NCBI RefSeq assembly: GCF_041431135.1
Contig: NZ_CP107799.1
Span: forward strand, 4,650,001 to 4,714,000
DNA: 64,000 bases
Direction: 5' to 3'
Origin: Streptomyces sp. NBC_00554
GTDB lineage: Bacteria > Actinomycetota > Actinomycetes > Streptomycetales > Streptomycetaceae
In this document: positions 38,737 through 46,917 of the stretch, one piece after another
Layout: every line of letters begins with the position of its first letter
How positions within the stretch are numbered: position 1 is the stretch's first letter
Program-made: the position numbers and the translations under genes
The notes under the pieces: generated by a model
The model's input: the letters and a program-made list of their open reading frames with translations, nothing else
What the model was told of the DNA's origin: nothing
Database searches by the model: none

Positions 38737-38828
38737 TGATCTCCCCCTGGATGAATGAGTACGCGTGGGGTCAGGGATAACAAGCGCGCATAAACGTCCG
38801 ATGGACGTGGGGGCCCGTGAACGCAGAG

Positions 38829-38857
38829 GTCCCGGTGGCCGGAAGGGCCACCGGGAC
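38829..38857. terminator. Hairpin terminator downstream of purA
   Basis: GTCCCGGTGGCC and GGCCACCGGGAC form a perfect 12-bp stem with a 5-nt loop, 60 bp beyond the purA stop, in the gap to the AraC gene. Confidence 0.75.
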
Positions 38858-38917
38858 GCTCATCGACGTGCTGCTCGTCGACGTACTGCTACAAGCAAAG
38901 ACCGTCGGACTGCCGGA

Positions 38918-40201
38918 CTAGATGAACGAGTTGATCTCGATCGTCTCGTCGCGGCCCGGGCCGACGCCGATCGCGGAGATCGGGGCGCCTGACATGTCCT
39001 CGAGCGCCTTGACGTACGCCTGGGCGTTCTTCGGGAGGTCGGAGAAGGACTTCGCCTTGGTGATGTCCTCGGACCAGCCCGGGAGGGTCTCGTAGATCGG
39101 CTTCGCGTGGTGGAAGTCGGTCTGGGAGTACGGGAGTTCCTCGACGCGCTTGCCGTCGATCTCGTACGCCACGCAGACCGGGATCTCCTCCCAGCCGGTC
39201 AGCACGTCCAGCTTGGTGAGGAAGAAGTCGGTCAGGCCGTTGACGCGCGTCGCGTAGCGGGCGATGACGGCGTCGAACCAGCCGCAGCGGCGGTCGCGGC
39301 CCGTCGTGACGCCCCGCTCGCCGCCGATGCGGCGCAGCGCGTCGCCGTCCGCGTCGAAGAGCTCGGTCGGGAACGGGCCCGCGCCGACGCGGGTCGTGTA
39401 CGCCTTGAGGATGCCGATGACGCGGCTGATCTTCGTCGGGCCGACGCCCGATCCGGTGCACGCCCCGCCCGCGGTGGGGTTCGAGGACGTGACGAAGGGA
39501 TACGTGCCGTGGTCGATGTCGAGCAGCGTGCCCTGGCCGCCCTCGAAGAGCACGACCTTGTTGTCGTCGAGCGCCTTGTTGAGGAGCAGCACGGTGTCCG
39601 CGACGTACGGCTTGAGCCGGTCCGCGTAGGTCAGCAGTTCCTCGACGACCTGCTCCGCCTCGATGGCGCGGCGGTTGAAGACCTTGGTGAGGAGCTGGTT
39701 CTTGCCGTCGAGGGCCGCTTCGACCTTCTGCGTCAGGATCGACTCGTCGTACAGGTCCTGGACGCGGATGCCCACGCGGTTGATCTTGTCCGCGTACGTC
39801 GGGCCGATACCGCGCCCGGTGGTGCCGATCTTCCGCTTCCCGAGGAAGCGTTCCGTCACCTTGTCCACCGTCACGTTGTAAGGCGTGATGATGTGCGCGT
39901 TTCCGCTGATCAGGAGCTTGGACGTGTCGACGCCTCGCTCGTTCAGTCCGTTCAGCTCGGAGAACAGGACCGACGGGTCGATGACGACTCCGTTTCCGAT
40001 GACCGGAGTGCACTCCGGTGTGAGGATCCCGGAAGGGAGGAGGTGAAGGGCGTACTTCTGATCGCCCACGACTACCGTATGGCCGGCGTTGTTGCCGCCC
40101 TGGTAGCGCACCACATAATCCACAGAACCGCCGAGCAGGTCCGTGGCCTTTCCCTTGCCTTCGTCACCCCACTGAGCACCGAGCAGCACAAGTGCGGGCA
40201 C
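38918..40201 (-). CDS. purA: Adenylosuccinate synthetase
   Basis: Joins IMP and aspartate with GTP hydrolysis to form adenylosuccinate, the first step from IMP to AMP. The 427-residue length is standard. Motifs: P-loop LGAQWGDEGKGK at the N-terminus, GGNNAGHTVV, GTTGRGIGPTYADK, LFEGGQGTLLDIDHGTYPFV and TTGRDRRCGWFD. GTG at 40201 (GGAAGGGG upstream) gives the canonical start PALVLLGAQWGD; a longer frame only adds noise. It is divergent from the lipid-kinase-like gene. Confidence 0.98.
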   Translation of the reverse strand: MPALVLLGAQWGDEGKGKATDLLGGSVDYVVRYQGGNNAGHTVVVGDQKYALHLLPSGILTPECTPVIGNGVVIDPSVLFSELNGLNERGVDTSKLLISGNAHIITPYNVTVDKVTERFLGKRKIGTTGRGIGPTYADKINRVGIRVQDLYDESILTQKVEAALDGKNQLLTKVFNRRAIEAEQVVEELLTYADRLKPYVADTVLLLNKALDDNKVVLFEGGQGTLLDIDHGTYPFVTSSNPTAGGACTGSGVGPTKISRVIGILKAYTTRVGAGPFPTELFDADGDALRRIGGERGVTTGRDRRCGWFDAVIARYATRVNGLTDFFLTKLDVLTGWEEIPVCVAYEIDGKRVEELPYSQTDFHHAKPIYETLPGWSEDITKAKSFSDLPKNAQAYVKALEDMSGAPISAIGVGPGRDETIEINSFI

Positions 40202-40330
40202 GCGCGTACACCCCTTCCGGGCGGGGCATGTCCAAGGTCGGAGACGTACGCGGCTGATTTGTGCACGGCTGCGTACGCCGGCGACCACCTTTGGCCGCGA
40301 CCGTCGGACCGGATGCCCCGGAATAGACGA

Positions 40331-40358
40331 AGCCCCTGGCGCAATAGCGCAAGGGGCT
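40331..40358. promoter_or_regulatory. Hairpin in the leader of the lipid-kinase-like gene
   Basis: AGCCCCTGGCGC and GCGCAAGGGGCT pair with one mismatch around a 4-nt loop, 33 bp before the ATG of the plus-strand gene, in its 5' untranslated region. It could attenuate or stabilise the mRNA, or end a transcript entering from elsewhere. No riboswitch class is recognised. Confidence 0.4.
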
Positions 40359-40391
40359 CTTGCACAAAGATGCTACCCGAGGAAGCGAGGC

Positions 40392-41255
40392 ATGACCGAG
40401 GTGGCGCCTTCCGACCAGCTCCTGGTGGTCATCGACCCGGTCGCCCGTCACAGTGACGGTGAGTCGGTACGGATCGCAAAAGACGTGCTCAGCGCGGGTG
40501 CGGCCACGAAAGTGTGCCTCCCCGACGGGCCTGAGGAATTTGCTCGCGCACTGGCCCGTCGGGGGTCCCGGCGGCCCGTTGTCGTCGGGGACGACCGGGC
40601 ACTGCTGCGCGCTGTGTCCCTTTTGCACCGGCAGCGGGCGCTGGGGGCGTGTGCGGTGTCCCTCGTGCCGGTGGGGGGTGTGCTGTCGCTCGCCCGGTCG
40701 CTGGGGGTGCCCATGGGGGCGGTGGCGGCGGCTCGGGCCGTGCTCGACGGGGTGGAGCGGCGGATGGATCTGCTGGTGGACGACAGTGACGGGGTGGTGG
40801 TGGGGGCGCTGCGGATTCCGTCCGTGCCGTCTCTGGACCCCGTCTCGGCGCCCGTGCCCGTCGCCGGGTTGTCCGACGGGCGGCTGCCCTGGCTGCGGAC
40901 CTGCCAGTCGCTGGTCCGGACGCTGGCCTCGCGGCCGGGGCGCGTCGGGGCCTCCGTGGCCGCGCCCGGGCCGTTCCGGCTTCGGGTCGAGGTGGACGGG
41001 GTGCTCCTCGTCGACCTTGATCAGCCCGTGGAGGCGGTTTCCGTGACTCCGGGGGTGCTCGGGGGTGCGGAGGTGGAGGTGCGGCCGGTGTCCGTGGGGG
41101 CGGCGGTTGCTCCGCTGCGGGTTGTGGGGCGGCGGGTGACCGTGTCCGGGGCGGATTTTCGTTATCGGGCGGATGCGGTGGTCGGGGGGCCTGTGCGGAC
41201 TCGGACGTGGGTGGTTCGGGAGGGGGCTTGGGGGCTTACGTTGCCGGTTGGGTGA
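40392..41255 (+). CDS. Diacylglycerol/lipid kinase-like protein
   Basis: A 287-residue protein with features of the diacylglycerol kinase/sphingosine kinase superfamily: LLVVIDPVARHSDGESVRIA (N-terminal strand and turn), PVVVGDDRALLRAVSLLHRQ, and a C-terminal beta-sandwich half (FRLRVEVDGVLLVDL, VEVRPVSVGAAVAPLRV). The family glycine-rich GGDGT motif is degenerate here, reading VVVGDDRAL, so catalytic activity is doubtful. GAGGAAGCGAGGC precedes the ATG. It is divergent from purA. Confidence 0.72.
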   Translation: MTEVAPSDQLLVVIDPVARHSDGESVRIAKDVLSAGAATKVCLPDGPEEFARALARRGSRRPVVVGDDRALLRAVSLLHRQRALGACAVSLVPVGGVLSLARSLGVPMGAVAAARAVLDGVERRMDLLVDDSDGVVVGALRIPSVPSLDPVSAPVPVAGLSDGRLPWLRTCQSLVRTLASRPGRVGASVAAPGPFRLRVEVDGVLLVDLDQPVEAVSVTPGVLGGAEVEVRPVSVGAAVAPLRVVGRRVTVSGADFRYRADAVVGGPVRTRTWVVREGAWGLTLPVG

Positions 41256-41278
41256 CGGGTGGGTGGGAGGTGGTTTTT

Positions 41279-41428
41279 TCGCCCCCTCCGCCCCTACCCG
41301 TCCCGTACCTGGGGGCTGCCGCCCCCAGACCCCCGCTATCGGCCTGAACGGCCTCGTCCTCAAACGCCGGACGGGCTGAAACCGGGCGGAGCCCGGAACT
41401 ACGGGACGGGTAGGGGCGGAGGGGGCGA
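41279..41428. repeat. Dispersed intergenic repeat, copy D, with 29-bp perfect terminal arms
   Basis: The 29-bp arms at 41279-41307 and 41400-41428 are perfect inverted repeats starting TCGCCCCCTCCGCCCCTACC. The inside carries the CTGGGGGCTG...CAG hairpin and CTCAAACGCCGGACGGGCTG. It lies between convergent genes, and the right arm runs 30 bp into the eutC coding region. Confidence 0.93.
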
Positions 41429-42190
41429 GAACTCGTCCTTCAGCGCCACCCCCGTCGCCCCAAGCTCCCGCGCCCTCCCCATCAGCGCCGCCAGCTTGGC
41501 CGCGGCCGCCCCGTGGGACAGCCCCAGCGGCGGCCGGATGTTGGAGAGGCAGTTGCGATCGGCGTCCGTCGTGGTGCCCGGGACGGGGGCGTACGTCAGG
41601 TACGCGCCCAGGGAGTCCGCCGCGGACATACCGGGGCGTTCGCCGATGAGGACGACGACCATCGTGGCGCCAAGAGCGTGGGCGATGTCGTCCCCGAGGG
41701 CCACGCGAGCCTGTTCCGCGAGGACGACCGGAGCGACGCTCCAGTCCCCCGGCAACAGCGAGGTCGTCGCACGGATCACCGCCGCCGCGTGCTCGTGCAC
41801 GGCCCGGCTGGACAACCCGTCGGCGACCACGAACACCACGTCCCAGTCTCCGCGGGGAAGGTGCGCCCGGTCGAGGTCGTCGAGCCGGCGCCCCAGATCC
41901 GGCCGCTGGAGATACGTGAGCCGGTCGGGCGCGGCACTCCGGACCCGTACCGTCGGAACTCCCGTCAGCGCGGCAGCAACCAGCTCCGGTTCGAACGGCG
42001 AGTGCACCGCGTCCCGCGCGGCGGCATGCGCGGCCTGGAGCTCAAGACGGTGCCGCGTAGGCAGAGCCGAGCCCGCCCGCCCGAGCCCGATACGGGCCTG
42101 AGTGTGCGTGCGCAGGCTCGCCCACATCGCGGCGTCCGACTCGGGTACCACCAAGGCCCGTACAAGGTCGGCCAATTGACGATCCGTCAT
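41399..42190 (-). CDS. eutC: Ethanolamine ammonia-lyase small subunit
   Basis: A 263-residue light chain of adenosylcobalamin-dependent ethanolamine ammonia-lyase, which splits ethanolamine to acetaldehyde and ammonia. Motifs: TRHRLELQAAHAAARDAVHS, WDVVFVVADGLSSRAVHEHA, VVLIGERPGMSAADSLGAYL and DADRNCLSNIRPPLGLSHG. Its ATG overlaps the eutB stop (ATGA). The C-terminal residues SPPPPLPVP and the stop codon are encoded by the dispersed GC-rich repeat, so the native C-terminus was replaced or extended by that element. Confidence 0.96.
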   Translation of the reverse strand: MTDRQLADLVRALVVPESDAAMWASLRTHTQARIGLGRAGSALPTRHRLELQAAHAAARDAVHSPFEPELVAAALTGVPTVRVRSAAPDRLTYLQRPDLGRRLDDLDRAHLPRGDWDVVFVVADGLSSRAVHEHAAAVIRATTSLLPGDWSVAPVVLAEQARVALGDDIAHALGATMVVVLIGERPGMSAADSLGAYLTYAPVPGTTTDADRNCLSNIRPPLGLSHGAAAAKLAALMGRARELGATGVALKDEFSPPPPLPVP

Positions 42191-43581
42191 GCCGCCAGCT
42201 CCTTGCCGATCGTCATCAGGGGATGTGCCGTACCGGCGACGTCCCGTATCCCGCCCCCGTCGTCAAGGAGCCCGATCCGCTCCAGCCACGCTTCGAACTC
42301 CGGTGCCGGGCGCAGGCCGAGCACCTCGCGCAGGTACAACGCGTCGTGGTACGAGGCGGATTGGTAGTTGAGCATGATGTCGTCGCCGCCCGGGGTGCAG
42401 ATCACGAAGGAGGCGCCCGCGACGCCGAGCATGGTCAGCATGGTCGCGATGTCGTCGTCATCGGCGTCGGCGTGGTTCGTGTAGCAGATGTCCAGGCCCA
42501 TGGGCAGGCCGAGGAGCTTGCCGCAGAAGTGGTCCTCCAGGGCCGCCCGCAGGATCTGGCGGCCGTCGTACAGGTACTCCGGGCCGATGAAGCCGACGAC
42601 GGTGTTCACGAGGAGCGGGTCGTAGCGGCGGGCCACGGCGTACGCGCGGGCCTCCACCGTCTGCTGGTCCACGCCGTGGTGCGCGTCGGCGGACAGTGCG
42701 CTGCCCTGGCCGGTCTCGAAGTAGAGGGCGTTGTGCCCGACGGTGCCGCGGCCCAGCGCCTTCGCCCCCTCATGCGCCTCGTCGAGCAGGCCGAGGGTGA
42801 CGCCGAAGGAGGCGTTCGCGGCCTGCGTACCGGCGATGGACTGGAAGACGAGGTCGACGGGGGCGCCGCGTTCCATCAGGTCGATGCTGGTGGTGACGTG
42901 GCACAGGACGCAGGACTGGGTGGGGATGTCGTAGCGGGCGATCACGCCGTCCAGGAGTTCCAGGAGATCCCGTACCGCCTTGGGGCTGTCGGTCGCCGGA
43001 TTGATGCCGATGACGGCGTCGCCGGAACCGAGGAGGAGTCCGTCGAGGAGGGCCGCGGCCACGCCCGCCGGGTCGTCCGTGGGGTGGTTGGGCTGGAGTC
43101 GGGTGGCCAGCCGGCCGGGCAGGCCGATGGTGGAGCGGAAGGCCGTGACCACCCGCACCTTGCGGGCGACGGCCACCAGGTCCGCGTTGCCCATGAGTTT
43201 GGAGACGGCGGCGACCATCTCGGGTGTCAGACCGGGTGCCAGGGCGGCAAGGGCGCCCGCGTCCGCCGTCGAGGACAGCAGCCACTCGCGGAACTCGCCG
43301 ACCGTGAGCCCGGCCACCGGCGCGAACGCGGCCGCATCGTGCGTGTCCACGATCAGCCGGGTCACGTCGTCGTCCTCGTACGGGATCACCGGCTCGGCGA
43401 GAAACTGCGCGAGCGGCACCTCCGCCAGGGCCCACCGCGCCGCGACCCGCGCCTGCGCGGACTCGGCGGCGAGCCCGGCGAGCCGGTCGCCGGACCGCTC
43501 GGGGCTCGCGGCGGCGAGCAGGGCGGCCAGTCCGTCGAACCGGTGGCTCCGGCCGCCGAGGGCGGCGGTGTAGGTGGTCAT
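42187..43581 (-). CDS. eutB: Ethanolamine ammonia-lyase large subunit
   Basis: A 464-residue catalytic heavy chain of the B12-dependent lyase. Signatures: VSKLMGNADLVAVARKVRVV, GLPGRLATRLQPNHPTDDPA, GDAVIGINPATDSPKAVRDL, SCVLCHVTTSIDLMERGAPV, FETGQGSALSADAHHGVDQQ and GLDICYTNHADADDDDIATM. Coupled to eutC. There are no eutA reactivase or microcompartment genes here, so acetaldehyde is presumably handled by enzymes coded elsewhere. The start ATG lacks a good ribosome site. A permease gene is divergent, 206 bp away. Confidence 0.97.
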   Translation of the reverse strand: MTTYTAALGGRSHRFDGLAALLAAASPERSGDRLAGLAAESAQARVAARWALAEVPLAQFLAEPVIPYEDDDVTRLIVDTHDAAAFAPVAGLTVGEFREWLLSSTADAGALAALAPGLTPEMVAAVSKLMGNADLVAVARKVRVVTAFRSTIGLPGRLATRLQPNHPTDDPAGVAAALLDGLLLGSGDAVIGINPATDSPKAVRDLLELLDGVIARYDIPTQSCVLCHVTTSIDLMERGAPVDLVFQSIAGTQAANASFGVTLGLLDEAHEGAKALGRGTVGHNALYFETGQGSALSADAHHGVDQQTVEARAYAVARRYDPLLVNTVVGFIGPEYLYDGRQILRAALEDHFCGKLLGLPMGLDICYTNHADADDDDIATMLTMLGVAGASFVICTPGGDDIMLNYQSASYHDALYLREVLGLRPAPEFEAWLERIGLLDDGGGIRDVAGTAHPLMTIGKELAA

Positions 43582-43787
43582 GTCGGCGACCGTACGAAGG
43601 GCCGGGACCCGGGGTCCATGGCCGGACGGAGAGTTAACGCAGACGTTCGATCCCCAGGCAGTCCAAAGGTCTAGTTGACACACATTTAACGCCCCGACCT
43701 GCGGGGCGAATCATTCGGCCAGCAGGATTCCGGCCCATCGAGCACAGACAGTGATCAACAAGTGTGACTGCGGAAAGGGGCCACCCG

Positions 43788-45305
43788 ATGGCGGTTCAAG
43801 AGGGCGTAGCCCCTGCGGAAGGGACGAGTACGGGGGCGGGCGACGGCACCGTCCACCGGCTGAAGCCGAACGCGATCGGCCTGCTCGGCGTGGTCTTCAT
43901 GGCCGTCGCCACCGCGGCCCCGATCACCGCCATGACCGGCAACGTGCCGTTCATGGTCTCCGCCGGCAACGGCATCGGCGCCCCGGCCAGCTACCTCGTC
44001 GCAATGGTCGTCCTGGCGATCTTTTCCGTCGGCTTCACCTCGATGGCGAAGCACATCACCTCCACGGGCGCCTTCTACGGCTTCATCTCCTACGGCCTCG
44101 GCCGCACCGTCGGCCTCGCCTCGGGGCTCCTCGCGACCTTCGCGTACGCCGTTTTCGAGCCCGCGCTCATCGGCATCTTCTCGGTCTTCGCGACGACAAC
44201 TCTCGAGGACCAGACGGGACTTGCCGTCCCGTGGTGGGCGTTCGCGATGCTGATGCTCGCCATCAACGCGACCGGCACCTGGTTCGGCGTCAGCGTCGCC
44301 GAGAAGCTGCTTGTCGTACTCCTGGCGACCGAGGTGACGATCCTCGCGGCGATGGCGATCTCGGTCGCCCTGCACGGCGGCGGCCCGGACGGCTTCAGCC
44401 TCGACCCGGTCAACCCGGTCAACGCGTTCAAGGGGACCAGCGCCGGCCTCGGGCTGTTCTTCGCCTTCTGGTCGTGGGTCGGCTTCGAGTCGACGGCGAT
44501 GTACGGCGAGGAGTCCCGCAACCCGAAGAAGATCATCCCCAAGGCGACGATGATCTCGGTGCTTGGCGTCGGCATCTTCTACGTCTTCGTCTCCTGGATG
44601 GCCATCTCGGGCACGGGCGAGTCGAAGGCCGTCGAGGTCGCCACCGCCAACCCGCTCGGCCTCTTCTTCGGCCCCACCGAGCAGTACGTGGGCCACTGGG
44701 CCGTCGACGTCATGCAGTGGCTGATGATCACCGGCTCGCTCGCCTGCGGCATGGCCTTCCACAACTGCGCCGCCCGCTACATGTACGCCCTGGGCCGCGA
44801 AGGCGCCATCCCCGGACTGAAGAACACCGTCGGCCGCACCCACGCCAGGCACGGCTCCCCGCACATCGCCGGCCTGGTGCAGACGATCGTGAGCGCCGTA
44901 CTGATCGCCGCGTTCTGGATCGCGGGCAAGGACCCGTACAACGCGCTCTACGTCCTTCTCGCCATCCTCGGCACCATGGCGATCCTCGTCGTCCAGGCCG
45001 TCTGCTCCTTCGCGGTCCTCGCCTACTTCCGCAAGAACCACCCCGAGAGCCGCCACTGGTTCAAGACCTTCACCGCCCCGCTCCTCGGCGGCGTCGCGAT
45101 GCTCGCGGTGGTCGTGCTCCTGGTGTCCAACATGGGCGTCGCGGCGGGCACGGAGTCCGGCTCACTGGTCCTGAAGGCGACCCCGTGGATCGTGGCACTG
45201 GTCGCGGTGGGCGGCCTCGGCTACGCGACCTATCTGAAGCGACGGGCTCCGGAGCGGTACGCGCTGCTGGGACGAACAGTCCTGGAGGAGACAAAGGAAC
45301 GGTGA
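43788..45305 (+). CDS. APC-family amino acid/ethanolamine permease
   Basis: A 505-residue transporter with about 12 membrane helices: LKPNAIGLLGVVFMAVATAA, AFYGFISYGLGRTVGLASGL, FFAFWSWVGFESTAMYGEES (APC consensus) and GSLACGMAFHNCAARYMYAL. Divergent to eutBC, so ethanolamine is the probable substrate; the fold alone only indicates an amine or amino-acid transporter. I chose ATG 43788 (AAAGGGG 8 nt upstream) rather than a start 8 codons earlier. The gene ends inside a hairpin. Confidence 0.9.
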   Translation: MAVQEGVAPAEGTSTGAGDGTVHRLKPNAIGLLGVVFMAVATAAPITAMTGNVPFMVSAGNGIGAPASYLVAMVVLAIFSVGFTSMAKHITSTGAFYGFISYGLGRTVGLASGLLATFAYAVFEPALIGIFSVFATTTLEDQTGLAVPWWAFAMLMLAINATGTWFGVSVAEKLLVVLLATEVTILAAMAISVALHGGGPDGFSLDPVNPVNAFKGTSAGLGLFFAFWSWVGFESTAMYGEESRNPKKIIPKATMISVLGVGIFYVFVSWMAISGTGESKAVEVATANPLGLFFGPTEQYVGHWAVDVMQWLMITGSLACGMAFHNCAARYMYALGREGAIPGLKNTVGRTHARHGSPHIAGLVQTIVSAVLIAAFWIAGKDPYNALYVLLAILGTMAILVVQAVCSFAVLAYFRKNHPESRHWFKTFTAPLLGGVAMLAVVVLLVSNMGVAAGTESGSLVLKATPWIVALVAVGGLGYATYLKRRAPERYALLGRTVLEETKER

Positions 45306-45320
45306 CGAGCTGTCACCGTT
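45298..45320. terminator. Hairpin spanning the permease stop codon
   Basis: AACGGTGAC and GTCACCGTT form a perfect 9-bp stem with a 5-nt loop, and the TGA stop lies in the left arm. Together with the repeat at 45328-45386 it makes a tandem terminator between convergent genes. Confidence 0.7.
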
Positions 45321-45327
45321 GACGGGA

Positions 45328-45386
45328 GCGCCCCTTCAGGGGCGCGGGGAACTGCGCGACCAGCCACGGCGGGCCCGCAGTTCCCC
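45328..45386. repeat. Second dispersed Streptomyces repeat family, double-hairpin form
   Basis: GCGCCCCTTCAGGGGCGC is a hairpin immediately followed by GGGGAACTGCG...CGCAGTTCCCC, a second stem of 11 bp with a 19-bp loop containing CGACCAGCCAC. This two-stem element recurs in Streptomyces intergenic regions (from memory). Placed between convergent genes, it probably terminates both. Confidence 0.88.
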
Positions 45387-45401
45387 ACCCACCACGCGAC
45401 C

Positions 45402-45899
45402 TCACCCTTGGCCGAAAACCTGGTCCCGGTGGACGCGCCAACGCCCCATCATCAGGGCGATCTCCCCGTCGACGAACTCGAAGAAGGCCTGAGTCTCAGC
45501 AAGCCGCCGCCCAGCAGGGGTATCGGCGCCGAGACTCTCGACGCCTTCACGCAGCGCGTACGCCCACCGCTTGAGAATCGCCTCGCGATTGGTCAGCGCC
45601 TCGTACCACTGATCACTGTGCACCCGGTAGCGCTCGCGCCGTGAGCCGGGTTCCCGCTCGCGCGAGACCATGTGCACCTGCGCCAGATAACGCACCGCGC
45701 CGGACACCGCGGCCGGGCTGATCTGCAGGGTCTCGCCGAGTTCGGCGGAGGTCAGGGTGCCGGTGTCGGAGGCGAGCAGGGCCGCGAAGACCCGGGCCGG
45801 CATACGCGTCATCCCGGCCTCGACGAGCTGCGCCGCGAAGCCCTCGACGAACTTCGAGACCGCCTCCGGGTCGCGTTCGGCTCCGATGGGTTCGGTCAT
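45402..45899 (-). CDS. GbsR/MarR-family transcriptional regulator
   Basis: A 165-residue winged-helix regulator: VEGFAAQLVEAGMTRMPARV, LTSAELGETLQISPAAVSGA (recognition region), VRYLAQVHMVSREREPGSRR and a helical dimerisation tail. It is divergent from an ABC exporter operon, an arrangement usually meaning the regulator represses the exporter until a ligand arrives. The ATG at 45899 is preferred over an upstream start 8 codons earlier. A palindrome at 45953-45991 in the shared promoter region is its likely site. Confidence 0.9.
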   Translation of the reverse strand: MTEPIGAERDPEAVSKFVEGFAAQLVEAGMTRMPARVFAALLASDTGTLTSAELGETLQISPAAVSGAVRYLAQVHMVSREREPGSRRERYRVHSDQWYEALTNREAILKRWAYALREGVESLGADTPAGRRLAETQAFFEFVDGEIALMMGRWRVHRDQVFGQG

Positions 45900-45952
45900 C
45901 CCTGGATCATCTCCCCTGCTCACGCACCGCCACTAAGTGTATCGGCCGTTCA

Positions 45953-45991
45953 TACGCTTCCTTAACTTCACAAATTTCTGAAAGAAGCGTA
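45953..45991. promoter_or_regulatory. Wide palindrome in the regulator/ABC exporter divergent promoter
   Basis: TACGCTTC and GAAGCGTA are perfect 8-bp arms separated by 23 bp, the only AT-rich stretch nearby. Centre-to-centre spacing is 31 bp (about three helical turns), suitable for a pair of dimers or a looped site. It sits 12 bp upstream of the ABC ATPase ATG and 54 bp upstream of the regulator start. Confidence 0.5.
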
Positions 45992-46002
45992 CGTTCGGAA
46001 TC

Positions 46003-46917
46003 ATGACGAAGGCAATCACCGTCTCCGGACTGCACAAGTCGTTCGGCAGGACGCACGCCCTTGACGGCCTCGACCTGGACGTCGAGACCGGTGAAGTGCA
46101 CGGATTCCTCGGCCCGAACGGCGCCGGGAAGTCCACCACCATCCGGGTCCTCCTCGGCCTGCTGCACGCCGACTCGGGCGCGGCCCAGCTCCTTGGCCGG
46201 GACCCCTGGGCGGACGCGGTCGAACTGCACCGGCGGATCGCGTACGTCCCCGGTGACGTGACCCTGTGGCGGAACCTCTCCGGCGGCGAGGTCATCGACC
46301 TGTACGGGCGGCTGCGGGGAGGGCTCGACAAGGCGCGGCGGGCCGATCTCATCGAGCGGTTCGAACTCGACCCGACCAAGAAGGGGCGCACCTACTCCAA
46401 GGGCAACCGGCAGAAGGTGGCCCTCGTCGCCGCCTTCGCCTCGGACGTCGACCTGCTGATCCTGGACGAGCCGACCTCCGGCCTCGACCCGCTGATGGAG
46501 GAGGTCTTCCAGAGCTGCGTCGAGGAGGAGCGCGACCGCGGCCGGACGATCCTCCTCTCCTCGCACATCCTCAGTGAGGTCGAGGAACTCTGCGACCGGG
46601 TCAGCATCATCCGCAAGGGCCGGACCGTCGAGACCGGATCGCTCGCCGACCTGCGCCACCTCACCCGTACGAGCGTCACCGCCGAACTCGCGGGCCCGCC
46701 CAACGGGTTGGCGGACCTGCCCGGGGTCCACGACCTCGACGTACACGGCAGGCGCGTCAAACTCCAGGTCGACACCGACAAGCTGGATGCCGTACTGCGC
46801 TCCCTGACGGGCTCGGGCGTGCGGTCGCTGACCTCGACGCCGCCGACCCTGGAGGAGCTGTTCCTGCGGCACTACCAGGAGGACGTGCGCGCTTCGGAAG
46901 GGGCGATGGCACGATGA
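46003..46917 (+). CDS. ABC transporter ATP-binding protein
   Basis: A 304-residue ATPase of the drug-export ABC-2 type. Walker A GPNGAGKSTTIRVLLGLL, signature YSKGNRQKVALVAAFASD, Walker B LLILDEPTSGLDPLMEE and the switch histidine in ILLSSHILSEVEE. A C-terminal tail of about 80 residues (LDVHGRRVKLQVDTDKLDAV) is typical of DrrA-like exporters. Coupled to the permease gene by an ATGA overlap and divergent from a GbsR/MarR regulator, implying substrate-inducible efflux. Confidence 0.97.
   Translation: MTKAITVSGLHKSFGRTHALDGLDLDVETGEVHGFLGPNGAGKSTTIRVLLGLLHADSGAAQLLGRDPWADAVELHRRIAYVPGDVTLWRNLSGGEVIDLYGRLRGGLDKARRADLIERFELDPTKKGRTYSKGNRQKVALVAAFASDVDLLILDEPTSGLDPLMEEVFQSCVEEERDRGRTILLSSHILSEVEELCDRVSIIRKGRTVETGSLADLRHLTRTSVTAELAGPPNGLADLPGVHDLDVHGRRVKLQVDTDKLDAVLRSLTGSGVRSLTSTPPTLEELFLRHYQEDVRASEGAMAR

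Noticed and set aside
43582..43787. Cobalamin riboswitch for eutBC or the permease
   Set aside because: I could not find a B12-box-like conserved core or the expected fold in the 206-bp region.
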